Source: Schlegelella_A sp965246805 (GTDB taxonomy: Bacteria > Pseudomonadota > Gammaproteobacteria > Burkholderiales > Burkholderiaceae_C). From it: a stretch of DNA of 64,000 bases. Positions 52,327 through 63,844 of the stretch are shown in pieces. The notes below the pieces were generated by a model. It did no database searches and had not been told where the DNA came from. It saw nothing but the letters and a program-made list of their open reading frames with translations. The stretch spans positions 62,001-126,000 of the forward strand of contig CBDFFO010000003.1 of NCBI GenBank assembly GCA_965246805.1. Direction: 5' to 3'. The first letter of the stretch is position 1, and every line of letters starts with the position of its first letter. The translations under genes were made by a program, and so were the position numbers.

Positions 52327-54060
52327 TTGAGCACGTCGCCACTCGCTCGCTTGGCCGGTTATTTCGGCGCCCATCAAGTGCCCGAGCGCGCGGCGCTCGA
52401 GCGCGAACGCGCGTTGCACCGCAGCCTGATCGCGGTCCTCATCGCGTGCGTGAGCGCGTATCAGGTGCTCGCCGGCCAACTCGATCGCGCGTGGTCGATC
52501 GTGCTGATCGGGGCACTCGTGGCGGCCATCAGCCTCGCGTATCGCCAATACCTGCGAACCCGCCCCGAGGGCGGCGTCGCGATGCAATACCTGGCGCTGA
52601 TGCTCGACCCGGTGCTGCTGGTCGTCGTGCTGATCCAGGACCCAAAGATCTTCGGGCTGCTGAACCCGGTTCTCCTCATCGTGGTGATCCGCAGCGGCCT
52701 CCTCTACGGCGTGCGCACGATGAGACTCGCGTGGGGCGCCACGCTCGCTGCGGCGCTCTTCATGCCCGGCTCGACCTACTGGCGCGAAGAATGGGAACTG
52801 ACCGTCACGTTCTTCGGGTTGCTGGCGCTGGTGCCGGCGTTTTTCGCCGGCCTGGTCGGGCGCATCCACGCGTCGAAGGCGATCGAGGCCGATCGCGCGC
52901 GCGTGCTCGCGATGCATGAGGCCGTCGTCGCACGCAGCGCTTTCTTGTCGAAGGTGAGCCACGAATTGCGCTCGCCGTTGCAAAGCATCACGTCGGCGCT
53001 CGACGTGTTGCAGATGCGACATGCGCATGCGGCCAGCGGTGACGACGAACTCATCGGCCGCATGCGCCGCGCCTCGATGCTGCTCAACACGCAACTGCGC
53101 GATCTGCTCACGCTCGCACGCGGTGAGGCGGGCCGGCTGGAGACTCAGGTCGAGGCGTTCGATGCGAGTGCGATGGTCGATGCGCTGGGGAAAGGCGTTC
53201 AGGAGCTGGCGGCCGCCAAAGGTCTTCAGCTTGTCGTCGACTTGCCGCCGACGCCGGTGTTCGTCGTTGCCGACGGGCCGCGCATCGATCAGGTGTTGAA
53301 CAACCTGGTCGTCAATTCGATCCGCTACACCCCGACCGGCCGCGTGCACGTCACGTTGCTCGAGCCGCTTCCGATGTCGCGCTCGCTCCGCTTCACGGTG
53401 GCCGACACCGGGCCGGGTCTTCCGGCCGCGGTGTTGCCGACTCTCTTCGCGCCCGATCAGGTATTGACCGGCCCCGAACGCCGCGGCGAAGGCTCGGGGA
53501 TCGGCCTCGCGATCGTGCGCACCCTTGTTGCCCACCTGCGCGCGACGATCGCCGTGACCAGCGGCGACGGCGAGGGCACGACATTCACGCTCGACGTCCC
53601 GGTCGAGCCGGTTGCATCATCGGACGAGACCGAGGGCCGTTGGCCCGAAGAGAGCACCGGTCGGGTGCTGGTGGTCGACGATCGCGTCGACGTGCTCGAA
53701 AGCCTGTCACGCGTGGTCGACGAGCTCGGCTTCGAATGCGATCGCGCCTCGACGCCCGCGCAGGCCTCGACATGGCTCGCTCAACGCCGCTACGACCTGG
53801 TCATGCTCGACATCGAGATGCCGCTGCGCAGCGGGACGGAGTTCGCCGACGAGATCCGCCACGGCAACGGACCGAACCAACGCACGCGCCTGCTTGGCAT
53901 GAGCGCTGCCAGCGTGCCGGCAAACGTGCAGCATCATTTCGATGTGTGCCTCGTGAAGCCGATCGACCACGCTGCCCTGCGCCGCGCGCTTTTCAAGACC
54001 GGCTACGGCGCGACGCGGCCGAGCCAGCCCGGGTTGTGGAACGAAGGCCCCCGGGGCTAG
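52327..54060 (+). CDS. Membrane hybrid sensor histidine kinase
   Basis: A 577-aa kinase with an N-terminal membrane domain (about residues 32-180, five or six hydrophobic segments), then a short coil, HisKA with His212 in KVSHELRSPLQS, HATPase_c (NNLVVNSIRY, ADTGPGL, GSGIGLAI) and a C-terminal receiver with Asp495 in LVMLDIEMPL and Lys in CLVKPIDH. The start is TTG at 52327 with GGGAA before it; the in-frame ATGs upstream lie in the argJ promoter region and overlap argJ. It forms a cluster with the LuxR-type regulator and the HTH-receiver protein. Confidence 0.85.
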   Translation: MSTSPLARLAGYFGAHQVPERAALERERALHRSLIAVLIACVSAYQVLAGQLDRAWSIVLIGALVAAISLAYRQYLRTRPEGGVAMQYLALMLDPVLLVVVLIQDPKIFGLLNPVLLIVVIRSGLLYGVRTMRLAWGATLAAALFMPGSTYWREEWELTVTFFGLLALVPAFFAGLVGRIHASKAIEADRARVLAMHEAVVARSAFLSKVSHELRSPLQSITSALDVLQMRHAHAASGDDELIGRMRRASMLLNTQLRDLLTLARGEAGRLETQVEAFDASAMVDALGKGVQELAAAKGLQLVVDLPPTPVFVVADGPRIDQVLNNLVVNSIRYTPTGRVHVTLLEPLPMSRSLRFTVADTGPGLPAAVLPTLFAPDQVLTGPERRGEGSGIGLAIVRTLVAHLRATIAVTSGDGEGTTFTLDVPVEPVASSDETEGRWPEESTGRVLVVDDRVDVLESLSRVVDELGFECDRASTPAQASTWLAQRRYDLVMLDIEMPLRSGTEFADEIRHGNGPNQRTRLLGMSAASVPANVQHHFDVCLVKPIDHAALRRALFKTGYGATRPSQPGLWNEGPRG

Positions 54061-54132
54061 CAAGCGGTTGTCAGCACGCTCGTGCACCATGGGAGGCGAT
54101 ACGCCGCGCGGCGCGGACGTGCGAAGCGCGAC

Positions 54133-54882
54133 TCAAGCCGCCGCGGCCGCCGAATGACGCGCAGCCGAACGCGCCTCGCGCCAGGCCATCAGTTCCTGTT
54201 GATGCGACATCTCGCTCACAGCCAGCACGGCCTGGGTGCGCGAACCGACATTGAGCGTGCGCAGCAACCCTGCCACGTGGTCTTTCACGGTTTCGACGGA
54301 GACGTTCAGTTCGCGAGCGATGATCTTGTTCGACTGGCCTTGCAGCAACAGCGCAAGCACGTCGGTCTGGCGCGGCGTGAGGCCGAGCGCTGCCAGCGGC
54401 GTCGCGGCACGATTCGGTGGGCCGGCCGAGTCGTCGAAACGGTTGCTGGAAATATTGTTGGCGGCGAGCAGCGTGCCGTCGCGCGCGCGCATCACCATCG
54501 GCGGCACGTAGATACCGCCCGACATCACCATGCGCAAGGCCCCGAAGAGGGTGTCGTTGCTCGCGCACTTCGGCACATAGCCCATTGCGCCCAAATCGAT
54601 CGCGCGCAGTACGTCGCTGCGGCGGTCGCTGGCCGAGACGACCACCACGGGCATGGCGGGATGGGAGGCGCGCAACTCGATGAGGAGGTCGAATCCGTTC
54701 GAGTCGCCGAGTTGCAGGTCCAGCAACAGCAGATCGAATTCGGCGTTGCCGGCCAACGCGACGCGTGCGGCTTGCGCACTGGCGACGCCGACCACACTCA
54801 TGTTGGCGCCGAGGCCCTCAATCACGGTCTGCAACGCCGAAAGGATCAGAGGGTGGTCGTCGATGAGAAGAACGTTCATCAT
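54133..54882 (-). CDS. NarL/FixJ-type response regulator
   Basis: A 249-aa response regulator. The receiver has Asp8-Asp9 in LLIDDHPLI, Asp55 in LLLLDLQLGD and Lys105 in YVPKCAS. A 40-residue linker leads to a LuxR-type HTH (about 165-225) with LTPRQTDVLALLLQGQSNKI and VSVETVKDHVAGLLRTLNV. It converges on the hybrid kinase and is divergent from the HTH-receiver gene, whose shared 192-bp upstream space is AT-rich. The hybrid kinase is the likely phospho-donor by position. Confidence 0.92.
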   Translation of the reverse strand: MMNVLLIDDHPLILSALQTVIEGLGANMSVVGVASAQAARVALAGNAEFDLLLLDLQLGDSNGFDLLIELRASHPAMPVVVVSASDRRSDVLRAIDLGAMGYVPKCASNDTLFGALRMVMSGGIYVPPMVMRARDGTLLAANNISSNRFDDSAGPPNRAATPLAALGLTPRQTDVLALLLQGQSNKIIARELNVSVETVKDHVAGLLRTLNVGSRTQAVLAVSEMSHQQELMAWREARSAARHSAAAAA

Positions 54883-55043
54883 GGCCTTCCGTTGCTTCGC
54901 GAGAGTGATCCGCGGAAACCGAACAACTCGCGCGATGGCGTGCGTCGGTGGCGTGACATATTCACTCTAAGGCTTGAATAATGGCAAATCAAGCAAATTC
55001 AGACAAAGGATGCCAATCCGTCGGAAGCGAAATGACAAACGGT

Positions 55044-55059
55044 GCGATAGATTGATCGC
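55044..55059. promoter_or_regulatory. Dyad in the leader of the HTH-receiver gene
   Basis: GCGAT and ATCGC stand 6 nt apart, 15 nt before the TTG start, in the divergent region between two regulators. It may be an autoregulatory site. The short arms leave chance possible. Confidence 0.25.
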
Positions 55060-55074
55060 GAAAGAGAAAACCGC

Positions 55075-55958
55075 TTGAGCACGTCCGTTCCAGGCGCCTT
55101 GCCGCCGATTGACGAAGACGCCCCGATGGCCGCGCGTTGCGTGCGTGCGCTGCTCGACCGACACGGCTTGCCGCGGTACCGGCAATCGGCCTGGCTCGCG
55201 GATGCGATGAAACTCTCGTACTCGCAGGCTCATCGACGCCTGACCGGGGCATCGTTGTGGACCCTGGAAGACCTCGCGCAGGTGGCGGCGCTTTTGGGCG
55301 AATCGCTCGCGCAGTTGGTGGCGCCGCAGGCATCCAGCAACGCGGTACCCGGCGTGATGCGGGTGGGCAACGTGAATCTCGATTGCCAGCTGTGGTTGGG
55401 CGACGTGATCGAACAGCCGTCGCCGGATGCCTTGGTGGCCATGCGCACGTCGAGGGGCTGGACCGCACTCATCGCGAGCGAAGCCACCGACGGCGCGGTC
55501 TACCAGGTCGAGCGGCTCGAGGCGAAGCCGTCGACCGCGTCACGCAAAGCGATCGCGGTGCTCGACGACGACGAAGACCTCACGCTGTCGGTCTGCGCAC
55601 ACCTCGAAACGGGCGGCTTCAGCGCACGCCCGTTCTACAAGACCGCTGATCTGACCGCCAGTGCGCTCGCGACCCCGCACGCGTACGACGGCTACGTGCT
55701 CGACTGGATCGTTGGCGAGAACAGCACGTTGAAGCTCATCGCCGCGCTGCGCGAACAGAACCCACGCGCCCCGATCGTGGTTCTGACGGCGCAGATGATG
55801 TCGGGCCGTGTCGACGAGAGCGAGATCGCCGACGCCGTGAAGGCCTACGACCTCATCTTCAGCGAGAAGCCGATCCGCCTGTCGATCCTGACGGCGTCGC
55901 TGACGCGTGCGTTCGCCGCTCCCGCCGCGCCGAATTCATCAACCGTGCCGGACAGCCA

Positions 55959-55977
<19 letters not shown>
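55075..55977 (+). CDS. HTH-receiver fusion regulator (reversed domain order)
   Basis: A 300-aa protein. Residues about 20-85 form a Cro/BetR-like helix-turn-helix (SAWLADAMKLSYSQAHRRLT, then LEDLAQVAALLG). A beta-rich middle (90-150) follows. Residues 158-280 form a receiver with Asp164-166 in AVLDDDED, phospho-Asp210 in GYVLDWIVGE, Thr238 in VVLTAQ and Lys265 in SEKPI. DNA-binding domain first, receiver last, is the reverse of normal response regulators. The start is TTG at 55075, with GAGAAA before it. Its 3' end overlaps secA by 19 nt. Confidence 0.8.
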
Positions 55978-58751
<2,774 letters not shown>

Positions 58752-58893
58752 GCAGCGGTCGGTGTTGAGGTTGCCATGAGTGGCGTGCGCGGCGGCGCGG
58801 CGCGCAACAGGCGGCCGAAGGTTCAGCTTTTCCGCAAGCTTCGAGTTGCGGGCATGCGCTGCAAACGCAAGGTCGCGCCGGGCAAAGCACGGC

Positions 58894-58902
58894 ATTTTAG
58901 CA
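58894..58902 (-). promoter_or_regulatory. Putative extended -10 for secA
   Basis: The minus-strand TGCTAAAAT (TGn plus 5 of 6 of TATAAT) lies about 143 nt upstream of the secA ATG. A TTGCGT stands 14 nt before the TAAAAT, too close for a good -35. Extended -10 promoters tolerate a poor -35. Confidence 0.4.
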
Positions 58903-58978
58903 GCCGTGTTAGCACGCAACGAGACGCCGGAGCGAGCGCCGATCCGTCCGCCGACATCGATCGCTAGACTCCGACTCG

Positions 58979-59296
58979 ATGACGATGAAAACGCCCGCAT
59001 CGACTTCCGACGCGCTGCCGGTTCGCGACGCCCTGCGGGGCAGCGCGCCGCTGGCACGCCTGCGCCAGCGGATCGACGACTCCAGGGCGCGTTTCGAAGT
59101 GATCCGACCTTCGTTGCCGGCGGCACTCGCGACTCACCTGCAGGCCGGTCCTCTCGACGACGAGGGCTGGTCGCTGCTCGCGGCCAACGGGTCAGTCGCC
59201 GCCAAGGCGCGTCAATTGCAGCCGCGGCTGCAGAAGGCGTTGATCGATGCCGGCTGGGGCGACACGCCCATCCGCATCAAAGTGCTCGCGCGTTGA
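58979..59296 (+). CDS. DUF721/DciA-like protein
   Basis: A 105-aa DUF721 family protein. It carries LAANGSVAAKARQLQPRLQKAL and TPIRIKVLAR at the end. DciA proteins load the replicative helicase in bacteria lacking DnaC; this short form has the KH-like DciA core. Position next to secA is usual in betaproteobacteria. ATG 58979 has no evident Shine-Dalgarno. Confidence 0.75.
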   Translation: MTMKTPASTSDALPVRDALRGSAPLARLRQRIDDSRARFEVIRPSLPAALATHLQAGPLDDEGWSLLAANGSVAAKARQLQPRLQKALIDAGWGDTPIRIKVLAR

Positions 59297-59316
59297 AACG
59301 TCACTGCCCTATCACG

Positions 59317-59392
59317 TGGTGCCGGCTGTCCGAATCGAACGGACGACCTTCCGCTTACAAGGCGGGTGCTCTACCAACTGAGCTAAGCCGGC
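59317..59392 (-). tRNA. tRNA-Thr (anticodon UGU)
   Basis: A 76-nt tRNA with encoded CCA. The 5' arm is GCCGGCT, the D-arm GCTC...GAGC, the anticodon loop CTTGTAA (anticodon TGT), the T-loop TTCGATT and the 3' end AGCCGGCACCA. It folds as a full cloverleaf. The anticodon stem has one C27-A43 mismatch. It lies between the DciA-like gene and sspB. Confidence 0.97.
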
Positions 59393-59451
59393 GCGGATCA
59401 CGTCGAACGGCACCGCCGTCGCGCGGCTCGCGAGTATAGATTCGCGGATTT

Positions 59452-59988
59452 CTATTTCACGCGCTTCAACGCCGGCCGACCACCCGTCGGGGGTTCCGGT
59501 GCCGGGGGAGGCTCGTGACCCTCGTTCGATTCGATCGCGCCGACCGGCGCGATCTGCGGCGTCGACGCGCCGTCGCTGCGGGCGAGGCGCGGTCCGCGGG
59601 GCGCCGGCGCAGGCACGGTCGGCTCTGCCGGCTTGCTGCTTTCCGCGTCGGTCGGCATCGGGAACGCCATGCCCTGGCCGTTCTCGCGCGCGTAGATTGC
59701 AATCACGTGATCGATGGGCACCGAGATCTCCCGCGAGCTGCCGCCGAAGCGCGCCTTGAACTCGATCGAATCGTTGCCAAGCTTCAACGCGCTCGTCGCC
59801 TCGAAGCCGACGTTCAGCACGATTTCGTTGTTCTTCACGTACTCCTGCGGCACCTGGACCGCGCCGTCGACGAAGACCGCGATGTACGGCGTGAAGCCGT
59901 TGTCGGAACACCAGTCGTGCAACGCCCGGATGAGGTACGGGCGGGTCGAGGTTCCCGCGGTGGCGGGCGCAATCGGAGGCGTGGGCAT
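59452..59988 (-). CDS. sspB: ClpXP protease specificity-enhancing factor
   Basis: A 178-aa SspB that delivers ssrA-tagged proteins to ClpXP. The N-terminal domain (15-115) has RPYLIRALHDWCSDNGFTPY and FGGSSREISVPIDHVIAIYA with NGQGMAFP. The C-terminal tail is long and Pro-rich and ends GGRPALKRVK, the ClpX-binding element. A PAPRGPR segment in the tail resembles those of two other genes here. It lies 14 bp after sspA. Confidence 0.95.
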   Translation of the reverse strand: MPTPPIAPATAGTSTRPYLIRALHDWCSDNGFTPYIAVFVDGAVQVPQEYVKNNEIVLNVGFEATSALKLGNDSIEFKARFGGSSREISVPIDHVIAIYARENGQGMAFPMPTDAESSKPAEPTVPAPAPRGPRLARSDGASTPQIAPVGAIESNEGHEPPPAPEPPTGGRPALKRVK

Positions 59989-60002
59989 GGCTCGTCCGGA
60001 GC

Positions 60003-60614
60003 TTACTTGCGCATCACCTTCTCTGACGGTGTCAGCGCCTCGATGTAGGCCGGGCGCGAAAAAATGCGCTCGGCGTATTTCAGCAGCGGCACCGCGTTCT
60101 TCGACATGTCGATGCCGTAGTAATCGAGACGCCAGAGCAGCGGCGCAATTGCGACATCGAGCATCGAAAAGTCGTCGCCGAGCATGTATTTGTTCTTCAG
60201 GAAAATCGGCGCGAGTTGCGTCAACCGGTCGCGGATCTGCGACCGCGCTTTCTCGAGCTGCTTGTCGGTGCCCTTCATGCCGCGACTCTCGAGCACGTTC
60301 ACGTGCGCGAACAGCTCCTTCTCGAAGTTAAACAGGAACAGCCGGACACGGGCTCGGGCAACCGGGTCGCCCGGCATCAGTTGCGGGTGCGGGAAGCGTT
60401 CGTCGATGTACTCGTTGATGATGTGCGACTCGTACAGAATGAGGTCGCGCTCGACGAGGATCGGTACCTCGTTGTACGGGTTCATCAGCGCGATGTCTTC
60501 CGGCTTCGAGAACAGGTCGACGTCGCGGATCTCGAAATCCATGCCCTTTTCGAACAACACGAAACGGCAGCGGTGCGAATACGGGTCGGTCGTGCCGGAA
60601 TAAAGAACCATCAT
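60003..60614 (-). CDS. sspA: Stringent starvation protein A (GST-like)
   Basis: A 203-aa SspA, a glutathione S-transferase-fold protein that binds RNA polymerase. The start MMVLYSGTTDPYSHRCRFVL and NPYNEVPILVERDLILYESH are characteristic. GAGGAG lies about 10 nt upstream of ATG 60614. It is transcribed ahead of sspB with 14 bp between. petC precedes it; a strong terminator lies in that gap. Confidence 0.94.
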   Translation of the reverse strand: MMVLYSGTTDPYSHRCRFVLFEKGMDFEIRDVDLFSKPEDIALMNPYNEVPILVERDLILYESHIINEYIDERFPHPQLMPGDPVARARVRLFLFNFEKELFAHVNVLESRGMKGTDKQLEKARSQIRDRLTQLAPIFLKNKYMLGDDFSMLDVAIAPLLWRLDYYGIDMSKNAVPLLKYAERIFSRPAYIEALTPSEKVMRK

Positions 60615-60639
60615 GGCTTGGAGCTCCTCAGGATGCGGG

Positions 60640-60686
60640 AAAAACAAAGCCCGGCGCGAGACCCCTTCGAGGGGCCCGGCACCGGG
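60640..60686 (-). terminator. Branched intrinsic terminator after petC
   Basis: On the minus strand CCCGGTGC (60686-60679) pairs with GCGCCGGG (60657-60650), one G-T pair, enclosing an inner CCCC/GGGG hairpin. CTTTGTTTTT follows directly (60649-60640). This fits termination of the petABC transcript before sspA. The overlapping end lies 26 nt from the sspA start. Confidence 0.65.
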
Positions 60687-60762
60687 TCGGATCGGGTGGG
60701 CGCGCCGCGCTCGTTGGGGCCGGCGACATTCGTGGCTGCGGCCGATGAGGGCCGTTGTTACA

Positions 60763-61533
60763 TCAGGTCAGGTTCTTCCAGTAAGACGCATTGAGGCGCC
60801 AGGTGAAGAGCGTGAGCAGGCCAAGGAACATCAGCACCCACACGCCCACACGGGTTCGCTTGGCTTGCGCCGGTTCGCCCATCCACTGCAGATAGGCGAC
60901 GAGGTCACCGATGGTTTCGTCGTACTGCAACGGGTCGAGCTTGCCCGGCACGACCTGCTTGAAACCGGCGAACTTGTGCTCCACCTTGGCTGGGTCGTGC
61001 TCGTCTTTCACGTCGACGAAGGTCGCGACGCGCTGGCCTTGCAACTCCCACAGCACGTGAGGCATCGCAATGTTCGGATAAGCGAGGTTGTTCCATCCGG
61101 TCGGCGTCGCGTCGTCGCGATAGAAGGTGCGCCAAAGCGTGTAGAGATAGTCGGCACCGCTCCCTTTGCCCGGCTCGGCGCGCGACCGCGCGATCAGCGA
61201 CAGGTCGGGCGGCTGGGCACCGAACCATTCATTGGCCTGCTTCGGGTCGAGCGTGGTCTTCATCGTGTCGCCGACCTTGTCCGTCGCGAACAGCAGGTTC
61301 TTCTTGATCTCGGCTTCCGAGAGACCGATGTCACGCAGCCGGTTGTAGCGCATGTACGCGGCCGCATGACAGTTCAGACAATGGTTCACGAAGATCTTGG
61401 CGCCGTGCTGCAAGGCCGCCATGTCGGTCATCTTTTCTTCGGGGAACTTGTCCCATGGGTAGCCCCCTTCGTTGGCCAACGCAGGCGCCAGGCAGCCTAG
61501 CGACAGCAGCAGGGACAGCAACAGTTTTTTCAT
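60763..61533 (-). CDS. petC: Cytochrome c1 of the bc1 complex
   Basis: A 256-aa cytochrome c1 with signal peptide cut after ALA (residue 20). The haem site is CLNCH (52-56); PDLSLIARSR and YDETIGDLVAYLQWMGEP precede the C-terminal membrane helix (about 227-247). Heme ligand Met is likely in the NIAMPHVLW segment. It lies 53 bp after petB. It takes electrons from the Rieske protein. Confidence 0.95.
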   Translation of the reverse strand: MKKLLLSLLLSLGCLAPALANEGGYPWDKFPEEKMTDMAALQHGAKIFVNHCLNCHAAAYMRYNRLRDIGLSEAEIKKNLLFATDKVGDTMKTTLDPKQANEWFGAQPPDLSLIARSRAEPGKGSGADYLYTLWRTFYRDDATPTGWNNLAYPNIAMPHVLWELQGQRVATFVDVKDEHDPAKVEHKFAGFKQVVPGKLDPLQYDETIGDLVAYLQWMGEPAQAKRTRVGVWVLMFLGLLTLFTWRLNASYWKNLT

Positions 61534-61586
61534 CGTTCGGATTCGTTCGAGACGGGGCAGCTCAGTCTGGGCAGCGGTTCAGCGGC

Positions 61587-63044
61587 TCAGTGGGCCTTGA
61601 AGTTCACGCGCGTGGGCGGTGTCTTGAACGCGCCGATACGACTCCACCACGGCATCAGCAGGAAAAAGCCGAAGTACAGCAGCGTGCCGATCTGCGCGAC
61701 GTAGGTGCCGACGTCCGTCGGCGGCTGTGCACCGAGGTAACCGAGGATGAGGAAGAAGAACACGAAGACGCCGTAGATGTATTTGTGCCACGTCGGCCGG
61801 TAGCGGATGGAGCGCACCAGGCTGCGGTCGAGCCACGGCAGGAACAGCAGGATGATGACCGCGCCACCCATCACGACGACGCCCCAGAACTTCGCGTCGA
61901 AGCCGCTGATGAGGGCTGGCACCGCGTTGACGCCGAGCGCGTGCAGCAGCGCCGTGTAGCCGCCGAAGAGGCCGATCACGACGATCGCGGCCAGGCCGAT
62001 CAGCCCCTTCACCGCGGTCGAGAAGCCGCCGCGGACGATGGCCATCACTGCCGCCAGGGCGACCAGCAGCGAAAGGATCATCATCATCTGATCGGTGGTT
62101 GCGCGCAGCATCGAGTAGAACGGCGTGAAGTACCAGACCGGCGCGATGTGGGCCGGTGTCTTCAACGGATTGGCCTCGACGAAGTTGTTCGATTCGAGGA
62201 AGTAGCCGCCGCCTTCGGGCGCGAAGAACACGACGGCGCTGAACAGGAACAGAAACACCGACACGCCGAAGATGTCGTGCACCGTGTAGTACGGATGCGA
62301 CGGGATCGAATCGAGCGGGTGGCCGTCCGGGCCCCTCAATGCCTTTACGTCGATGCCGTCGGGGTTGTTCGAGCCCACTTCGTGCAGCGCGGTAAGGTGC
62401 GCCGCGACGAGACCGAGCAACACCAGTGGCACCGCGATCACGTGAAAGCTGAAGAAGCGGTTGAGCGTCGCGTCGCCGACGACGTAGTCGCCGCGGATCA
62501 GCAACGAGAGGTCGCCGCCGATGAAGGGGATCGCCTGGAACAGGTTCACGATGACCTGCGCGCCCCAGTAGCTCATCTGGCCCCACGGCAGCAGGTAGCC
62601 CATAAAGGCTTCGGCCATCAGGCACAGGAAGATGCCGCAACCGAACAGCCAGATCAGTTCGCGTGGCTTCCTGTAGCTGCCGTAGATCATGCCGCGGAAC
62701 ATGTGCAGGTAGATGACGATGAAGAACGCCGACGCGCCGGTCGAGTGCATGTACCGGATCAGCGAGCCCCAGGGCACGTCGCGCATGATGTACTCGACCG
62801 ATGCGAACGCGAGCGCTGCATCGGGCTTGTAGTGCATCGTCAGGAAGATGCCGGTGAGGATCTGCATCACCAGCACGAACATGGCGAGCGAACCGAAGAG
62901 GTACCAAAAATTGAAATTCTTCGGGGCGTAGTACTTGCCCCATTGATCGTTCCAAAGCTTGGAAAGCGGGAACCGGTTGTCGACCCAGTTCAACGCCTTG
63001 ACGCCGATCGGCGCGTTCGCCGGAACGTCGTGAAATTCAGCCAT
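61587..63044 (-). CDS. petB: Cytochrome b of the bc1 complex
   Basis: A 485-aa dihaem cytochrome b with about eight membrane helices. MHSTGASAFFIVIYLHMFRG and FSFHVIAVPLVLLGLVAAHL hold the haem histidines; PWGQMSYWGAQVIVNLFQAI is the quinol-site region with the PEWY motif replaced by the PEGG stretch further on (FFAPEGGGYF). The C-terminal part includes RVNFKAH. It lies 37 bp after petA. It oxidises ubiquinol. Confidence 0.93.
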   Translation of the reverse strand: MAEFHDVPANAPIGVKALNWVDNRFPLSKLWNDQWGKYYAPKNFNFWYLFGSLAMFVLVMQILTGIFLTMHYKPDAALAFASVEYIMRDVPWGSLIRYMHSTGASAFFIVIYLHMFRGMIYGSYRKPRELIWLFGCGIFLCLMAEAFMGYLLPWGQMSYWGAQVIVNLFQAIPFIGGDLSLLIRGDYVVGDATLNRFFSFHVIAVPLVLLGLVAAHLTALHEVGSNNPDGIDVKALRGPDGHPLDSIPSHPYYTVHDIFGVSVFLFLFSAVVFFAPEGGGYFLESNNFVEANPLKTPAHIAPVWYFTPFYSMLRATTDQMMMILSLLVALAAVMAIVRGGFSTAVKGLIGLAAIVVIGLFGGYTALLHALGVNAVPALISGFDAKFWGVVVMGGAVIILLFLPWLDRSLVRSIRYRPTWHKYIYGVFVFFFLILGYLGAQPPTDVGTYVAQIGTLLYFGFFLLMPWWSRIGAFKTPPTRVNFKAH

Positions 63045-63081
63045 TAGTGGTGACTCCTGCGGATGCAGTGGTAGGGCCCTT

Positions 63082-63681
63082 TCAGGCCGTTTTGTCTTCG
63101 CCGATCAGGATGCGCGTGTTGGAAACGTACACGTGCGGCGGTACTCGCAGGTTGTCGGGCGCCGGCTTGTTCTTGTAGACGCGACCCGCCATGTCGAAGG
63201 TCGAGCCGTGGCACGGGCAAAGAAAACCCCCCGCCCAGTCGTCCGGCAACGAGGGCTGCGGCCCCGGCGTGAACTTGTCGCCGGGCGAGCAACCCAGATG
63301 CGGGCAAATGCCAACCACGACGAGGTACTCGGGCTTGCGCGAACGCGATTCGTTGCGTGCGTAAGCGGGCGTGAGCTCATCGGGCTTTCGCGCCGATTTC
63401 GGATCGGCGAGGAGCCCGTCGTTCTTCGGCAACTCGGCCACCTGCTCCGGCGTCCGACGCACGATCCAGACTGGCTGGCCACGCCACTCCACGGTCATTT
63501 TTTCGCCCGGTTTCAAGGCGCTGACATCGGCCTCGACGGGCGCGCCTGCGGCACGTGCGCGCTCGGAAGGTTCGAAACTGCTGATAAAAGGCACCGCGAC
63601 AAAACCGGCTCCGACGGCGCCCGCGCAGCCGGACGCGATGATCCAGGTTCGCTTGCCGCCGTCGATCTGCTGCTCACTCAT
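63082..63681 (-). CDS. petA: Rieske iron-sulfur protein of the bc1 complex
   Basis: A 199-aa Rieske protein. N-terminal anchor helix (about 12-32, TWIIASGCAGAVGAGFVAV), then the [2Fe-2S] motifs CPHLGC (126-131) and CPCHGS (155-160). ATG 63681 is chosen over 63717 because MSEQQIDGGKRTW fits family starts. First gene of petABC. Divergent from mscL. Confidence 0.95.
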   Translation of the reverse strand: MSEQQIDGGKRTWIIASGCAGAVGAGFVAVPFISSFEPSERARAAGAPVEADVSALKPGEKMTVEWRGQPVWIVRRTPEQVAELPKNDGLLADPKSARKPDELTPAYARNESRSRKPEYLVVVGICPHLGCSPGDKFTPGPQPSLPDDWAGGFLCPCHGSTFDMAGRVYKNKPAPDNLRVPPHVYVSNTRILIGEDKTA

Positions 63682-63757
63682 GAAGGTCCTCGAAACGGAA
63701 GCACGATCGCGAAACAACCCAGAATTCTAGCGGACGAGCCAAGAATCGAAGGTCGTA

Positions 63758-63785
63758 TTGACATCGCGCGCGCCAAGGCAATACT
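63758..63785 (+). promoter_or_regulatory. Putative sigma-70 promoter of mscL
   Basis: TTGACA (63758-63763, perfect -35), 16-nt spacer, AATACT (63780-63785, 4 of 6). The expected start near 63792 would leave a leader of about 53 nt. Confidence 0.5.
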
Positions 63786-63795
63786 TCGTTCCAGA

Positions 63796-63817
63796 GCGAG
63801 CCCCGCCGGGGCTTCGC
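63796..63817 (+). promoter_or_regulatory. Stem-loop at the start of the mscL leader
   Basis: GCGAGCCCC and GGGGCTTCGC pair over 9 bp with one bulged T, loop GCC. It begins just after the predicted transcription start, and could stabilise the 5' end. It does not mask the start codon at 63845. Confidence 0.4.
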
Positions 63818-63844
63818 AGGGATTTCAGCCGAGCGTGCATCGCC

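Noticed and set aside
58752..59126. N-terminal extension of SecA by 125 residues
   Set aside because: Crosses the extended -10 and the DciA-like gene; SecA normally starts at the MLPK-like residues.
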